A stretch of DNA of 64,000 nt from Pseudomonas sp. ATCC PTA-122608 (GTDB taxonomy: Bacteria; Pseudomonadota; Gammaproteobacteria; Pseudomonadales; Pseudomonadaceae). The notes under the pieces were generated by a model. The model had not been told where the DNA came from, ran no database searches, and worked only from the letters and a program-made list of their open reading frames with translations. Positions within the stretch are counted from its first letter, which is position 1. Each line of letters begins with the position of its first letter. Below are positions 17,451 to 28,380 of this stretch, in pieces. Made by a program: the position numbers and the translations under genes. The stretch covers positions 82,638 to 146,637 of the forward strand of contig NZ_LPNO01000010.1 in the NCBI RefSeq assembly GCF_001952855.1, given 5' to 3'.

Positions 17451-20400
17451 TCACGCTTCGACCAGGCTCCATTGCTTGCTCAGACGCTTGTCGGAAATCG
17501 GCACCTTGGTGCCCAACTGCTGCGCAAACAGCGACACCCGGTATTCCTCCAGCCACCAGCGATACAGCTCCAACTGAGGGTCGCGCTTACCTTCCTGGGC
17601 GTGCTTGTTGAGGCGATTCTGATACTGGCTCCACAACCCACTCAGTTCGGTACTCCAGACCCGATCCTTCTGCACCTGGCTCGGCAGTTTCTCCAGGCGC
17701 AACTCGATGGCCTTGAGGAAACGCGGCAGCTCCTTGAACCATTGCGCCGGGGTTTCCCGCACGAAACCGGGATACACCAGGTTGCTCAGTTGCTGCTTGA
17801 TGTCATTGAGAGCCACGGCCTGGGCCAGGTCAATCTTGCCCTTGAAGCGTTTTTGCAGGCCATGCCACAGTTTCAGGATGTCGAGGGTCAAGCGCGCCTG
17901 GCGCTCGGCATGTTCGGTCCAACTGCCACGCTTGCGCTCGGCCAAGGCGGCCAGGCCGGCGCCGTCACGCGGCAGGCTGGCTTCGCCTTCCAGCACGCAG
18001 CTGTCGAGGCTGGCCAGCAGAATGTCTTCCACCAGGGCTTCGATACGCCCCAGCTCGCGGTACATCAGCCCCAACTCGGTCAGGCCGGGCAACTTGCCCC
18101 GCAGGAATTTTGCCGGCTCGGCCAATTGTTGCAGCAGCAAACGTTGCAAGGCCCGACGGTGCTGAAACTCCGCCTCGGCGGCGGTGGAGAAACGCCCTTC
18201 CTTGACCGTACCGTTTTCTTCAACCAATGCCGGATACACCGTCATCGACAACCCGGCGATATTTTGCTGGGTTTTCTCGGCCACCGCTGCGAACACCTTG
18301 GCTTCCACCGGCTGCTGGCTTTTCGCCGTCTGCGGTACGGCCAACGCGGCCTGGCTGGCTTCGGCGAAACGTGCGGTCAGCTCGGCCAGGTCGCGGCCTT
18401 CACCGAGGAACTTGCCTTGGCCGTCGACCACTTCAAGGTTCATCTTCAGGTGGTTTTCCACCTGCTGCGCAGCCTCAGCCCAGGCTTCATCGCTGACCCT
18501 TGCCCCGGTCATACGCAACAATTCGCGCCCCAGCGCCTGGGGCAACGAGCCTTGGCCAAATTCGATGCGTTGCAGGGCCGCCTTGACGAAATCCGGCACC
18601 GGCACGAAGTTCTTGCGCAGGGCCTTGGGCAAGTTACGCACCAGGGCAATGCACTTGGCCTCGATCACACCCGGCACCAGCCACTCCAGGCGCTCGGGTG
18701 GCAAGGCCGGCAACAGCGGCGCCGGCACGCGCAAGGTCACGCCGTCCCGGGGATGGTTGGGTTCGAAGTGGTAACTCAAGGCCAGGGCCAGGTCGCCCAG
18801 GTGCAAGGTGTCCGGGTAATGGGCAGCAGTGACCTCACTGGCTTCGCGGGCCAGCACGTCTTCTTCGCGCATGATCAACAGTTGCGGGTCTTTCTGGCTG
18901 TTGACCTTGTACCAACTGTCGAAGGTTGCGGTCTGGTGGATCTCGGCGGGCAGGCGCGCATCGTAGAAGGCGTACAGGGTTTCTTCGTCCGCCAGGATGT
19001 CGCGCCGGCGGGCCTTGGCTTCCAGCTCGTCGAGCTGCTCCAGCAGTTGCTGGTTGGCCGTCAGGCAACGGGCCCGGGACTGAATCTCGCCGCGCACCAG
19101 GCCTTCACGGATAAACAGCTCGCGGGACGTCACCGGATCAATCGGCCCGTAATGCACCGGCCGGCGCCCGACGATGATCAACCCGAACAGGGTGATCTGC
19201 TCAAACGCCACCACTTGGCCGCGCTTCTTCTCCCAATGGGGTTCGAAGTGGTTTTTCTTGATCAGGTGCCCGGCCAACGGCTCGATCCAGTCGGCGTCGA
19301 TCTTGGCCACCATCCGTGCATACAGCTTGGTGGTTTCCACCAGTTCGGCGGTCATCAGCCATTGCGGGCGCTTCTTACCGATGCCCGAGGAAGGGTGAAT
19401 CCAGAAACGCCGCTGACGCGCGCCCAGGTAATCGCCGTCTTCGGTTTTCTGGCCGATCTGGCTCAGCAGGCCGGACAGCACCGCCTTGTGCAGTTTCGGG
19501 AAATCCGCCGGTTCCTTGTTGACGGTCAGCTGCATGTCGCGGCAGATCAAACTCAACTGGCGGTGGGAATCACGCCACTCCCGCAGGCGCAGGTAATTCA
19601 GGAAATTCTTGCGGCACCAGTTACGCAACGGGCTGGCGGTCAGTTCCTGGCGCTGTTCTTCAAAACCACGCCATAGATTCACCAATCCGGCAAAGTCCGA
19701 ATCCGGGTCCTTCCATTGTGCGTGAGCCTGGTCGGCGGCTTGCTGGCGTTCCGGCGGACGCTCGCGCGGGTCCTGGATCGACATGGCGCTGGCGACGATC
19801 AGCACTTCCTGCAAGCTGCCGAGCTTGGCGGCTTCCAGCAACATGCGGCCCATGCGCGGGTCCACCGGCAAACGCGCCAACTGGCGGCCCATCGGGGTGA
19901 GTTGGCTGTTGCGGTCGACCGCCGACAACTCTTGCAGCAGGTTGAAACCGTCGCTGATGGCCTTGCCATCCGGCGGCTCGATAAACGGGAAGTCGGTGAT
20001 CTCGCCCAGGCGCAGGTGCAGCATCTGCAGGATCACGGCCGCGAGATTGGTCCGCAGGATTTCCGGGTCGGTAAATTCCGGACGCCCGATAAAATCTTCT
20101 TCGCTGAACAAGCGCACGCAAATGCCCGGCTCCACCCGCCCGCACCGGCCTTTACGCTGGTTGGCGCTGGCCTGGGAAATCGCCTCGATCGGCAAGCGCT
20201 GGACCTTGGCACGGTAGCTGTAGCGGCTGATGCGCGCGGTGCCGCTGTCGATCACATACCGAATGCCCGGCACGGTCAGCGACGTTTCCGCGACGTTGGT
20301 CGCCAGCACCACGCGCCGGCCCGGATGGGACTGGAAAATCCGCTGTTGCTCGGCCGGTGACAGGCGCGCATACAGCGGCAGGATTTCGGTGTGCTTGAGC

Positions 20401-21362
20401 TGGGCCTTGCGCAGCATGTCGGCAGCGTCGCGAATCTCGCGCTCGCCGGGCAGGAACACCAGCACATCGCCTGGGCTCTTGCGCTCGCTGCGTTCAAAGG
20501 CGGCAATTTCGTCGAGGGTGGCGAGAATCGCTTGGTCGACGGTCAGGTCGTCCTCGACGCGGTTGCCCTCCTCGTCCTGCTCCAGGGTCAGCGGGCGGTA
20601 CCAGGTTTCCACCGGGAAGGTACGGCCCGACACCTCGACAATCGGCGCATCGTCGAAGTGCTTGGAAAAGCGCTCCAGGTCGATGGTCGCCGAGGTAATG
20701 ATGACTTTGAGGTCCGGACGACGCGGCAGCAGGGTTTTCAGGTAGCCCAGCAGGAAGTCGATGTTCAGGCTGCGTTCGTGGGCTTCGTCGACGATGATCG
20801 TGTCGTAGCGTTCGAGGTAGCGGTCGTTCTGGGTTTCGGCCAGCAGGATGCCGTCGGTCATCAGCTTGATCAGGGTGTTTGAATCACTCTGATCTTCAAA
20901 CCGCACTTGATAACCCACCAGCGAGCCCAACGGCGTCGCCAGTTCTTCGGCGACCCGGCTTGCCACGCTGCGCGCCGCAATTCGCCGCGGCTGGGTATGA
21001 CCGATCAGGCCGTATTGGCCGCGGCCGATTTCCAGGCAGATTTTTGGCAACTGCGTGGTTTTACCCGATCCGGTCTCACCGGCAATGATCAGCACCTGAT
21101 GCTTGAGCAGCGCCGCCTTGATTTCGTCGCGCTTGGCGGCGATCGGCAAGCTGTCGTCATAGCGAATCACCGGCAAGCTGGCACGCCGCGCCGTCACTTG
21201 CGCGCAGGAGGCCTGCATCCGCGTTACCCACTGCGCAAGTTTTTCCTCATCGGGTTTCTTGCGCAGCTCAAGCAGCTGCCGCCGCAAGCGGTGGCGGTCG
21301 GCGAGCATAGCGTGATCGAGGTTTTTCAGCAGTTGGTCGATAGCGGGCGCTTGGTCAGTCAT
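17451..21362 (-). CDS. hrpA: ATP-dependent RNA helicase HrpA
   Basis: 1303 residues, matching HrpA length (about 1300). DEAH/RHA-type helicase: Walker A GETGSGKT (about residues 95-102), DEAH at 192-195 in [15 protein letters not shown] in [24 protein letters not shown] (motif VI), then helicase-associated domains and a long C-terminal DUF3418-type region. Acts on RNA in the cytoplasm; E. coli HrpA has been linked to rescue of stalled ribosomes. It is convergent with nothing and 70 bases from aceK, transcribed in the same direction. Confidence 0.95.
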   Translation of the reverse strand: MTDQAPAIDQLLKNLDHAMLADRHRLRRQLLELRKKPDEEKLAQWVTRMQASCAQVTARRASLPVIRYDDSLPIAAKRDEIKAALLKHQVLIIAGETGSGKTTQLPKICLEIGRGQYGLIGHTQPRRIAARSVASRVAEELATPLGSLVGYQVRFEDQSDSNTLIKLMTDGILLAETQNDRYLERYDTIIVDEAHERSLNIDFLLGYLKTLLPRRPDLKVIITSATIDLERFSKHFDDAPIVEVSGRTFPVETWYRPLTLEQDEEGNRVEDDLTVDQAILATLDEIAAFERSERKSPGDVLVFLPGEREIRDAADMLRKAQLKHTEILPLYARLSPAEQQRIFQSHPGRRVVLATNVAETSLTVPGIRYVIDSGTARISRYSYRAKVQRLPIEAISQASANQRKGRCGRVEPGICVRLFSEEDFIGRPEFTDPEILRTNLAAVILQMLHLRLGEITDFPFIEPPDGKAISDGFNLLQELSAVDRNSQLTPMGRQLARLPVDPRMGRMLLEAAKLGSLQEVLIVASAMSIQDPRERPPERQQAADQAHAQWKDPDSDFAGLVNLWRGFEEQRQELTASPLRNWCRKNFLNYLRLREWRDSHRQLSLICRDMQLTVNKEPADFPKLHKAVLSGLLSQIGQKTEDGDYLGARQRRFWIHPSSGIGKKRPQWLMTAELVETTKLYARMVAKIDADWIEPLAGHLIKKNHFEPHWEKKRGQVVAFEQITLFGLIIVGRRPVHYGPIDPVTSRELFIREGLVRGEIQSRARCLTANQQLLEQLDELEAKARRRDILADEETLYAFYDARLPAEIHQTATFDSWYKVNSQKDPQLLIMREEDVLAREASEVTAAHYPDTLHLGDLALALSYHFEPNHPRDGVTLRVPAPLLPALPPERLEWLVPGVIEAKCIALVRNLPKALRKNFVPVPDFVKAALQRIEFGQGSLPQALGRELLRMTGARVSDEAWAEAAQQVENHLKMNLEVVDGQGKFLGEGRDLAELTARFAEASQAALAVPQTAKSQQPVEAKVFAAVAEKTQQNIAGLSMTVYPALVEENGTVKEGRFSTAAEAEFQHRRALQRLLLQQLAEPAKFLRGKLPGLTELGLMYRELGRIEALVEDILLASLDSCVLEGEASLPRDGAGLAALAERKRGSWTEHAERQARLTLDILKLWHGLQKRFKGKIDLAQAVALNDIKQQLSNLVYPGFVRETPAQWFKELPRFLKAIELRLEKLPSQVQKDRVWSTELSGLWSQYQNRLNKHAQEGKRDPQLELYRWWLEEYRVSLFAQQLGTKVPISDKRLSKQWSLVEA

Positions 21363-21432
21363 CAGGTACGCAAAGGTCGTCTATGTATGCAGGGGGCGGA
21401 TTGTCGCAGAAAAGCGCCGCCACGCGCTCCCC

Positions 21433-23154
21433 TCATTCGTTGTCCAGACCCTTGCGACGGTAGGGAAACACGTCAATCACCTTGCCAGCGCGAATCGCGT
21501 CTTGCAGGCCTTTCCAGTAGTCGGCGTTGTACAACTCGCCGTGCAGTTCGTCGAACAGCCGGCGCTGGCTGGCATCGGCAAACAGGAATGGCGGAAATTC
21601 CTCCGGGAACACATCCAGCGGACCGATGGAGTACCAGGGCTCGGAGGCCATTTCATCTTCCGGGGTACGCGGCGCGGGGATGTGGCGGAAGTTGGCCTCG
21701 GTGAGAAAGCAGATTTCGTCATAGTCGTAGAACACCACGCGGCCATGGCGAGTGACGCCAAAATTCTTCAGCAACATATCGCCGGGAAAAATATTCGCCG
21801 CCGCCAGTTGCTTGATCGCCAGGCCGTAGTCTTCCAGCGCTTCGCGCACCTGGGCTTCGTTGGCGTTTTCGAGATAGAGGTTGAGCGGGGTCATGCGCCG
21901 CTCGGTCCAGCAGTGGCGGATCAGCACCGTATCGCCTTCCACTTCGACGGTGCCTGCGGCCACTTCAAGCAACTCGGCCAGGCATTCAGGCTCGAACTTG
22001 CTCAACGGAAAACGGAAGTCGGCGAACTCCTGGGTATCAGCCATGCGCCCGACCCGGTCAACACTTTTCACCAGCCGGTACTTCTCGATCACCGTGGCGC
22101 GGTTGACGTTTTTCGACGGTGAAAAGCGGTCCTTGATGATCTTGAACACGGTGTTGAAGCCCGGCAGGGTAAACACGCTCATGACCATGCCGCGCACGCC
22201 CGGGGCCATGATGAACTGGTCGTCGGTGGTGGCGAGGTGGTTGATCAGCGCCCGATAGAATTCGGATTTGCCGTGTTTGTAGAAGCCGATGGAGGTGTAC
22301 AGCTCGGCGATGTGCTTGCCCGGCAGGATGCGCTTGAGGAAGCCGATAAACTCCGCCGGCACCGGCACATCCACCATGAAATAGGAGCGGGTGAACGAGA
22401 AGATGATCGACACATCCGCTTCGTCGGTGATCAGCGCGTCGATCTGGATGCCGCGCCCTTCCCGGTGCAGCAGCGGGATCACCAGTGGCCACTGTTCGTC
22501 GCGGGTGTAGATGCGCCCTACGAGGTACGCGCCTTTGTTGCGGTACAGCACCGAGGAGAATAGTTCGACGTTGAGGTCCGGGTCCTTGCAGACCCAATCC
22601 GGCAGGTTCTCGCGCAATTGCGCTTCCAGGCGGCGCAGGTCGGCGGGCAAGTCGGCGTAGGGTTCGCTGAAACCGTAGTCGGCGAAAATCTGTTCCAGCA
22701 TGCCCGTCAGATTGCCCTCCGGCTTGTAGGTGCGGGTTTGCGCGGCTCGGGCACGGCGCAGGCTGGGCCGCGTGGTGTGAATGAACATGCAACCGTCGCT
22801 GATCAGGTCATGGCTGAACAGCCCGCAAAATGTCGAGTTGTACCAGGTCTCGGACAGCTCATCGTCAAACCGCAGGTCGATCAGGCTGATGTAGGCGCTT
22901 TTCACCAGCGGCCATGCCGCAATGTCGAGTAATACAGCTTCATCGAAGGCTGCCCGCAGCCGCGCCGTGACTTCACTGACCTTGTCTTCATACAGGTTGA
23001 TACGTGCCGCCGAGGCCGCCTGCCCTTGCTGCCACTGCGCCTTTTCGAAACGCTCCCGGGCGCCATCGGTGATCTGGCGGAAGTGCTCGCGGTAGTCGTC
23101 GAAGCCGTCGAGGATCATCTGTGCAATGTCGAGGGCTGGCGTTTGCTGCGGCAT
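21433..23154 (-). CDS. aceK: Isocitrate dehydrogenase kinase/phosphatase
   Basis: 573 residues (E. coli AceK 578). Bifunctional enzyme that phosphorylates or dephosphorylates isocitrate dehydrogenase and so sets flux between the TCA cycle and glyoxylate bypass. Visible hallmarks: [19 protein letters not shown], the nucleotide-binding [20 protein letters not shown] region, and the kinase catalytic segment [26 protein letters not shown] choice: ATG 23154 has GAGG 8 bases upstream, better than ATG 23175. Unlike enteric bacteria, aceA and aceB are not adjacent. Confidence 0.95.
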   Translation of the reverse strand: MPQQTPALDIAQMILDGFDDYREHFRQITDGARERFEKAQWQQGQAASAARINLYEDKVSEVTARLRAAFDEAVLLDIAAWPLVKSAYISLIDLRFDDELSETWYNSTFCGLFSHDLISDGCMFIHTTRPSLRRARAAQTRTYKPEGNLTGMLEQIFADYGFSEPYADLPADLRRLEAQLRENLPDWVCKDPDLNVELFSSVLYRNKGAYLVGRIYTRDEQWPLVIPLLHREGRGIQIDALITDEADVSIIFSFTRSYFMVDVPVPAEFIGFLKRILPGKHIAELYTSIGFYKHGKSEFYRALINHLATTDDQFIMAPGVRGMVMSVFTLPGFNTVFKIIKDRFSPSKNVNRATVIEKYRLVKSVDRVGRMADTQEFADFRFPLSKFEPECLAELLEVAAGTVEVEGDTVLIRHCWTERRMTPLNLYLENANEAQVREALEDYGLAIKQLAAANIFPGDMLLKNFGVTRHGRVVFYDYDEICFLTEANFRHIPAPRTPEDEMASEPWYSIGPLDVFPEEFPPFLFADASQRRLFDELHGELYNADYWKGLQDAIRAGKVIDVFPYRRKGLDNE

Positions 23155-23565
23155 TTGGGAAACCTCTGCGGGCATTTGGAGTGAGCTGAGCTTAGCCAGT
23201 GTGCAGGAACAGGAGAAGGGACATTTTTTCGTTCAGCCTTGTACAGGTTTGTTCACTTTGTACATTTATTTTCAATTTTATTAAGTAGACCATTCGGTCA
23301 ATAAAAAACCTCGAAGTCATTTCAGCCAAGTTAAACGTTTCATCTGAAGGCCTCTAACCACGGGCCTCCCCCGGGAGCCCCTGGAAAACCCGAGTATTTG
23401 CTCTAGCACGCTGGACCTCGGTTCCCTTTGGAGCATTGGATCCAACGTAAGGGAAACCCTGATTACCTTCATGATGGCTCTTTGCTATATAGCGCGCCCT
23501 CTCCCACCTAACAAGGTCAGAAGACCGGTCCGGGAACAGGTTCTAATCGCCCAAGGAGCATTGAG
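23155..23565. other. Intergenic region between aceK and the chemoreceptor gene
   Basis: About 410 bases, AT-rich near 23220-23340, without a supported gene. It holds divergent promoter space, a TAGACC-N4-GGTC half-palindrome (23286-23299), a TTGGATCCAA palindrome (23436-23445) nested in an imperfect GGTTCCCT/AGGGAAACC inverted repeat (23420-23458). Confidence 0.5.
23286..23301. promoter_or_regulatory. TetR-type operator-like site
   Basis: TAGACCattcGGTCaa. The core resembles the TAGACC-N4-GGTCTA box I recall for NemR-type TetR regulators, but the last two bases do not match and no regulator gene is nearby. Confidence 0.3.
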
Positions 23566-25191
23566 ATGTCATTGAGGAATATGGGGATCGGTCTGCGCGC
23601 CGGTCTGAGTTTTGGGGTTTTGGCCAGCCTGTTGATCGTGGTCGGCCTGTTTGGTTTAGGCCAGATGGCCAAACTGCGGGAAAGCGCGCTGATCATCGAA
23701 GAATCGTGGATGCCAAGCATTGAAAACATTCACGACAGCGCCGCCTATGTCGCCAGCATCCGCCTGGAAGCGTTGCGCTTGCTCACCACCGACGAGTCCC
23801 GGGTGCGTGACAACAGCAGAAACCTGATCACCCGCCAGCGCGGCGACCTTGAAGAGCTGCTGAACCGTCACGAAACCCTGCTGAGCAACGAGCAAGAACG
23901 CGACCTGCTCAAGCAGTTGAAAGCCAACGTTGCGAGCTATATGACGATCGTCGCCCAGATGATTCAACTGGTCGACCAGGACCAGCAGCAAAACGCCATG
24001 GACCTGCTCAACAGCCGCCTGGCGCCCCAAGGCATGGTCCTCAATAAAAGCCTGGAAGATATGATCACCTTCAACCAAAAAGGTGTGGAAGACGCCGCAA
24101 CGTCGGCGGCGCAGATGTACACCAGCGCCCAATGGGTGGTCGGCAGCATCATCGTCACCGCCCTGATGGCAACATTACTGCTGGCCTGGCTGCTGACCCG
24201 CAGCATCACCACGCCCATTGGCCAGGCACTGACGGTGGCCCGCACCATCGCGTCCGGCGACCTGAGCCGGCCGATCGTCGTGGAAGGGAAGGATGAGCCG
24301 GCGCAATTGCTCACCGCATTGGCCACCATGCAGACCAACCTGCAGGACACCATCCGTGGCATTAGCGAATCGTCGCAGCAGTTGGCCTCGGCGGCCGAAG
24401 AGATGAGTTCGGTGATGGAACAGAGCACCCGCGGCCTGCAGGCGCAGAACGATGAAATCGAACTGGCTGCCACCGCAGTGACGCAGATGAGCGCGGCAGT
24501 GGACGAAGTGGCGGGCAATGCGGTGTCCAGCGCCGAAGCGTCCAAGGCCTCCGACGAAGACAGCAAGCACGGCCACTACCAGATCAGCGAAACCATCAGC
24601 TCGATCCAGAACCTTGTGGACGAAGTGCTCGAGGCCTCGACCAAGGCCGAAGGCCTGGCGGTGCAGGCCCAGGACATCAGCAAGGTACTGGAAGTGATTC
24701 GCGGGATTGCCGGCCAGACCAACCTGCTGGCGCTCAACGCGGCGATTGAGGCGGCCCGCGCAGGCGAGGCCGGTCGCGGTTTTGCCGTGGTGGCAGACGA
24801 AGTGCGCTCCCTGGCGCAACGCACCCAGGACTCCACCGAAGAAATCGAGCAGATGATCAACGGTATCCAGCAAGGCACCCAGGACACCGTCGGTGCCTTG
24901 AACAGCAGCGCCGAACACGCCGGCCAGACCTTGCAGCGGGCCAACAGCGCCGGCAGTGCACTGGAGAAAATCACCGCGGCGATCTCGCAGATCAGCCAGC
25001 GCAACCTGGTGATCGCCAGCGCCGCCGAGCAGCAGGCACTGGTGGCCCGAGAGGTGGACCGCAGCCTGGTGAACATTCGGGACCTGTCGACGCAAACCGC
25101 CGCCGGTGCCACCCAGACCTCGGCGGCCAGCCAGGAACTGTCGCGGTTGGCGGTGGACCTCAATGGCTTGGTGACGCGTTTCGTGCTGTAA
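23566..25191 (+). CDS. Methyl-accepting chemotaxis protein
   Basis: 541 residues. Layout: short cytoplasmic start, transmembrane helix 1 (about 12-32), a periplasmic four-helix-bundle-type sensor domain of about 150 residues, transmembrane helix 2 (about 190-212, [20 protein letters not shown]), HAMP domain, and a long cytoplasmic signalling hairpin. The tip signature [20 protein letters not shown] and [20 protein letters not shown] is intact. No CheB/CheR-binding pentapeptide is seen at the C-terminus (TRFVL). AAGGAG precedes the ATG. Ligand unknown. Confidence 0.95.
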   Translation: MSLRNMGIGLRAGLSFGVLASLLIVVGLFGLGQMAKLRESALIIEESWMPSIENIHDSAAYVASIRLEALRLLTTDESRVRDNSRNLITRQRGDLEELLNRHETLLSNEQERDLLKQLKANVASYMTIVAQMIQLVDQDQQQNAMDLLNSRLAPQGMVLNKSLEDMITFNQKGVEDAATSAAQMYTSAQWVVGSIIVTALMATLLLAWLLTRSITTPIGQALTVARTIASGDLSRPIVVEGKDEPAQLLTALATMQTNLQDTIRGISESSQQLASAAEEMSSVMEQSTRGLQAQNDEIELAATAVTQMSAAVDEVAGNAVSSAEASKASDEDSKHGHYQISETISSIQNLVDEVLEASTKAEGLAVQAQDISKVLEVIRGIAGQTNLLALNAAIEAARAGEAGRGFAVVADEVRSLAQRTQDSTEEIEQMINGIQQGTQDTVGALNSSAEHAGQTLQRANSAGSALEKITAAISQISQRNLVIASAAEQQALVAREVDRSLVNIRDLSTQTAAGATQTSAASQELSRLAVDLNGLVTRFVL

Positions 25192-25263
25192 AACATGTAT
25201 TAGCGATTGTGTCAGACAGGTCCGTGGGCAACACTTCCGTCCTTATCAAACAGGAGTTTTTCC

Positions 25264-26160
25264 GTGAGACCTGTCGACACCCTGCACCTGTTGGTGCTGG
25301 CCGCTATCTGGGGCGCGAGTTTTTTGTTCATGCGAATAATCGCACCGGAAATCGGCACCATTCCTACGGCATTTTTCCGGGTGTCGATTGCCGCCACCGG
25401 GCTGCTGGTGATCCTCGCCATGATGCGGGTGAGTTGGGATTTCCAGGGCAAGTTCAAGACGGTCCTGTTGTTGGGCGTCATCAACTCGGGGATTCCCGCG
25501 ACTATGTATTCGGTGGCGGCCCAAGTGCTGCCGGCCGGTTACTCGGCGATCTTCAATGCGACGACGCCGCTGATGGGCGTGCTGATTGGCGGGCTGTTTT
25601 TCAGTGAGCGCCTGACGCCGTCGAAAATTGCCGGGGTGTGCCTGGGGCTGTTCGGTGTGGGCATCCTGACCCGCGCCGGGCCGGTGGCCTTCGACATGGA
25701 ACTGCTGATGGGCGCGCTGGCGTGCCTGTTGGCGACTACCTGTTATGGCTTTGCGGGCTTCTTGGCAAGGCGCTGGCTCGATCAAAGGGGCGGGTTGGAC
25801 AGCCGCCTCGCGGCCTTGGGCAGCATGCTCGGGGCCACGCTGTTTCTGCTACCGCTGTTTGCCTGGAGTGCCATCAGCCACCCACCGGTCAGTTGGGGTG
25901 GCTGGCCTGTGTGGTTGTCTTTGTTGGGATTGGGACTGGTGTGTACGGCGTTTGCCTACATCCTGTACTTCCGCTTGCTGACGTCCATTGGGCCCGTTAA
26001 GTCGATGACCGTGACCTTCATGATTCCGCCGTTCGGGGTGTTATGGGGTGCATTGCTTCTGGATGAGCCGCTGTCCATGGCGCATCTGTATGGCGGGCTG
26101 CTGATAGCGGGGGCGTTGTGGCTGGTGCTTCGGCCGGGGAAATTGGCTAAATCCTTGTAG
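25264..26160 (+). CDS. EamA-family (DMT) transporter
   Basis: 298 residues with ten hydrophobic helices in two EamA repeats (first begins LHLLVLAAIWGASFLFMRII; second includes WPVWLSLLGLGLVCTAFAYI). Likely exports amino acids or related metabolites; substrate cannot be told. I use the GTG at 25264, with AGGAG 7 bases upstream, rather than ATG 25207, which lies before the ribosome binding site. The stop codon lies inside a REP palindrome. Confidence 0.9.
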   Translation: MRPVDTLHLLVLAAIWGASFLFMRIIAPEIGTIPTAFFRVSIAATGLLVILAMMRVSWDFQGKFKTVLLLGVINSGIPATMYSVAAQVLPAGYSAIFNATTPLMGVLIGGLFFSERLTPSKIAGVCLGLFGVGILTRAGPVAFDMELLMGALACLLATTCYGFAGFLARRWLDQRGGLDSRLAALGSMLGATLFLLPLFAWSAISHPPVSWGGWPVWLSLLGLGLVCTAFAYILYFRLLTSIGPVKSMTVTFMIPPFGVLWGALLLDEPLSMAHLYGGLLIAGALWLVLRPGKLAKSL

Positions 26161-26255
26161 GAGCGAGCTTGCTCGCGATGGACGTCAACGATAACGCGCC
26201 GTGTCTGAATGAACGCGGCGCCTTGACGTTTTTCGCGAGCTAGCTCGCTCCTACA
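26156..26255. repeat. REP palindrome pair (TGTAGGAGCGAGC type)
   Basis: Inverted copies TGTAGGAGCGAGCTTGCTCG and GCGAGCTAGCTCGCTCCTACA, with an inner GACGTCAACG-type pair, between two convergent EamA genes. The TAG stop of the left gene is the TAG of the repeat. Confidence 0.9.
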
Positions 26256-26269
26256 AAGGCAGGGGTTGA

Positions 26270-27130
26270 TCAGCTCTTACGGAACACAAAAGCCAATCCG
26301 ACAATGATCAGGCCCATCCCCAGCAAGCTCAGGATTGCCAGCTTGTTGCCGAAGATCAGGTAATCCATCACCGCCGTCACCGCGGGCACCAGATAGAACA
26401 AACTGGTGACATTCACCAGGTTGCCCCTAGCGATCAGCCGGTACAGCAACAGCGTCGCCAGCAGCGACACCACCAAGCCCATCCACAGTACCGGCACGAA
26501 AAAGCCGCTGCTGTGTTCAAAGTGGAACGGCTGGAACGGCACAAACACCGAGCACAACAACAAGCCTGCGAAGTACTGCACCGGCAGCGTGCCCAGCGGG
26601 TTATCGGTGATGCGCTTCTGCATGATCGAGCCAAAGGTCATGCTGGCCAGGGCCAACAGACCAAAGAGCATGCCCGCCAGTGACATGCCGGACATGCCGA
26701 TGCCCTGATACACCACCATGATCAACCCCGCCAACCCCAGCGCCAGGCCGAACATCCGGCTCCAGGAACGCTGACGCTCCATCAACACCACGGTCAGGAT
26801 CGGCTGCACACCCATGATGGTTGCCATCATGCCGGGGGTGACTTTGAGGTCCAGGGCCAGCAGATAGAAAATCTGGTAGGCCCCCAAAAGCACCAGCCCG
26901 GTGGCCGCCGCGTAGAGCATCGGCCTGCCAGGGCGCGGCAACTTCAGCTTGAGGATCGGAACCAGTATCACCAACCCCGCCAGGGCGATGGCAAAACGGA
27001 TCAGCAAAAACGCAAAGGGCGAAGCGTGGGCCAGGCCCCATTTGGAGAAAATCGCCCCGCTGCTCCACAGCAAGACAAACAGGCTCGTCGAGGCCGCCGC
27101 GGCCACGGATTGTTTCGAAAGAACAGACAT
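26270..27130 (-). CDS. EamA-family (DMT) transporter
   Basis: 286 residues, ten hydrophobic helices in two EamA repeats (first TSLFVLLWSSGAIFSKWGLA). The C-terminal helix ends with a basic VFRKS. Start at ATG 27130, with AGGTGG five bases upstream. It is convergent with the other EamA gene at 25264-26160; their helix sequences differ clearly, so this is not a recent duplication. Substrate unknown. Confidence 0.9.
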   Translation of the reverse strand: MSVLSKQSVAAAASTSLFVLLWSSGAIFSKWGLAHASPFAFLLIRFAIALAGLVILVPILKLKLPRPGRPMLYAAATGLVLLGAYQIFYLLALDLKVTPGMMATIMGVQPILTVVLMERQRSWSRMFGLALGLAGLIMVVYQGIGMSGMSLAGMLFGLLALASMTFGSIMQKRITDNPLGTLPVQYFAGLLLCSVFVPFQPFHFEHSSGFFVPVLWMGLVVSLLATLLLYRLIARGNLVNVTSLFYLVPAVTAVMDYLIFGNKLAILSLLGMGLIIVGLAFVFRKS

Positions 27131-27577
27131 GGATACCACCTGTAATCAGGCAAAAAGCCAACTCAGCAAAGGCTGAAATTCAGTAGGTTTTTTCAGGCGG
27201 GCACAGGGAAACAGCAATCAGCTGATCAGCCCGAAATGCCAACACCCGGCGGTGATACGACTGCGTACACCGGCGTGCTACTGACAGGTGGGGGGTAGTG
27301 ACTGATCTGCGCAGGCTGCTGGCTCCCGCACGGCACGACCGCAGCGTTGACCGCTGAATCGACTACCGCTATGCGTAAGGAAGCTGGCATGTGCTGATCT
27401 TTTTTGAGGGGATGAACAAGGTGTCTGAAAACACCTGCGGCCGACTATAACCAGCTGGGGACATGCTTTGCAATGACTTCGCCAAAAGGCAAGTAAGGAC
27501 AGCCTGGGTCAACGCCACTAGCCTTGGGAAAAACCAATTCGCTCCGAATCCGGGGGGCTTCTAACTCATGATGACCA
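27131..27577. other. Intergenic region without a supported gene
   Basis: About 450 bases upstream of both the leftward EamA gene and the rightward orphan gene at 27578. I find no conserved frame. A hairpin AGGTGT-N6-ACACCT lies at 27419-27436. Confidence 0.45.
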
Positions 27578-28120
27578 ATGCCAAAAAAACGTGACTCTCT
27601 GCGCTATCAGCTATACCGCTCAAAGGCGCTACACCTTGCGAAAGCCTCTACAGAGCAGTGGTACGAAGCCCTTAAACAGGAGGAAAGCAATGACGTCGAC
27701 TTGACCAAGGTGCGATTTGAACCCATCAACACCGAGGCATTGATTGCCTATCAAGAATGGGCTGAAGCCTCACACTTTTACTGGGAGGAGATTGCAGCGT
27801 GGAAAGCACATGAGCCACTGGCGTTTGACTTGTCTATTTGGTTCGACGTCGAATTATGTGGATTGTGCTTTGCCAACCCAAATCAAAGTCGGTTGCGGAT
27901 CAAAATCATCCGACTAGAAGGAAAACCCGGAAAAACCCATCCATTGAAAAGCCGTATCGCTGCGCTGACGATGATCGCCGTTGATCATTACGCACAGATC
28001 ATTGGCAGTCAGTGGATAGAGATTCAAGAACCCGCGCCTGGTGCAATTCCCGTTTATAGGAATCTTGGCTTTGACTTCGACTCCCAAGGGAGGCTTGTGA
28101 TAGCAGTAGAGAAGGCTTAG
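27578..28120 (+). CDS. Orphan protein, possible GNAT-like fold
   Basis: 180 residues, no signal peptide or membrane segment. The N-terminus is basic (KKRDSLRYQLYRSKALHLAK). The C-terminal end, PVYRNLGFDFDSQGRLVIAVEK, resembles the last strands of GNAT acetyltransferases (Y..LGF), with IAALTMIAVDHYAQIIG as a possible helix before it, but no clear acetyl-CoA loop (QxxGxG/A) is visible. GC is lower than in neighbours (28 of 60 bases at 27841-27900). It is followed by a 57-residue open frame and a terminator, making a compact two-gene unit. Function unknown. Confidence 0.6.
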   Translation: MPKKRDSLRYQLYRSKALHLAKASTEQWYEALKQEESNDVDLTKVRFEPINTEALIAYQEWAEASHFYWEEIAAWKAHEPLAFDLSIWFDVELCGLCFANPNQSRLRIKIIRLEGKPGKTHPLKSRIAALTMIAVDHYAQIIGSQWIEIQEPAPGAIPVYRNLGFDFDSQGRLVIAVEKA

Positions 28121-28163
28121 CATCGTCACCATGCTCAATTATTGATCAACAGTGGAGGCTAAT

Positions 28164-28337
28164 ATGGGAGCAGCTCCTAAAAACTCCGTCACCCAGAAAT
28201 CATCATCGAAGCTAATAAAAGAGCCTGGAGCACCAGCACTGACCGCCAATCAGCGTCGTTTTCTCAGTGCAGCCATGACGACCAGCGTTGATGAGCCCAG
28301 CCTTTTAGCGGGCAACCCCGACAAATCAAAAGCATAA
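28164..28337 (+). CDS. Very small hypothetical protein downstream of the orphan gene
   Basis: 57 residues starting MGAAPKNSVTQKSSSKLIKE, rich in Ser, Lys and Ala. A good ribosome binding site (GGAGG, 5 bases before ATG 28164) and a strong terminator right after the stop support expression. No known domain recognised; not a ribbon-helix-helix antitoxin by eye. Confidence 0.55.
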   Translation: MGAAPKNSVTQKSSSKLIKEPGAPALTANQRRFLSAAMTTSVDEPSLLAGNPDKSKA

Positions 28338-28366
28338 AAAAACCGCTCAATCGAGCGGTTTTTTTA
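28336..28366. terminator. Bidirectional intrinsic terminator
   Basis: AACCGCTC (28341-28348) pairs with GAGCGGTT (28353-28360), flanked by A-run and T-run. Serves the small rightward gene and the leftward lpxO gene. Confidence 0.9.
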
Positions 28367-28380
28367 TGCCTGTAAAAGCC

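Noticed and set aside
17418..19676. 750-residue plus-strand open frame over hrpA
   Set aside because: Shadow frame rich in Gln, His and Leu; hrpA on the minus strand explains the sequence.
27131..27577. Possible CRISPR or tRNA in the gap
   Set aside because: No repeated spacers and no cloverleaf found.
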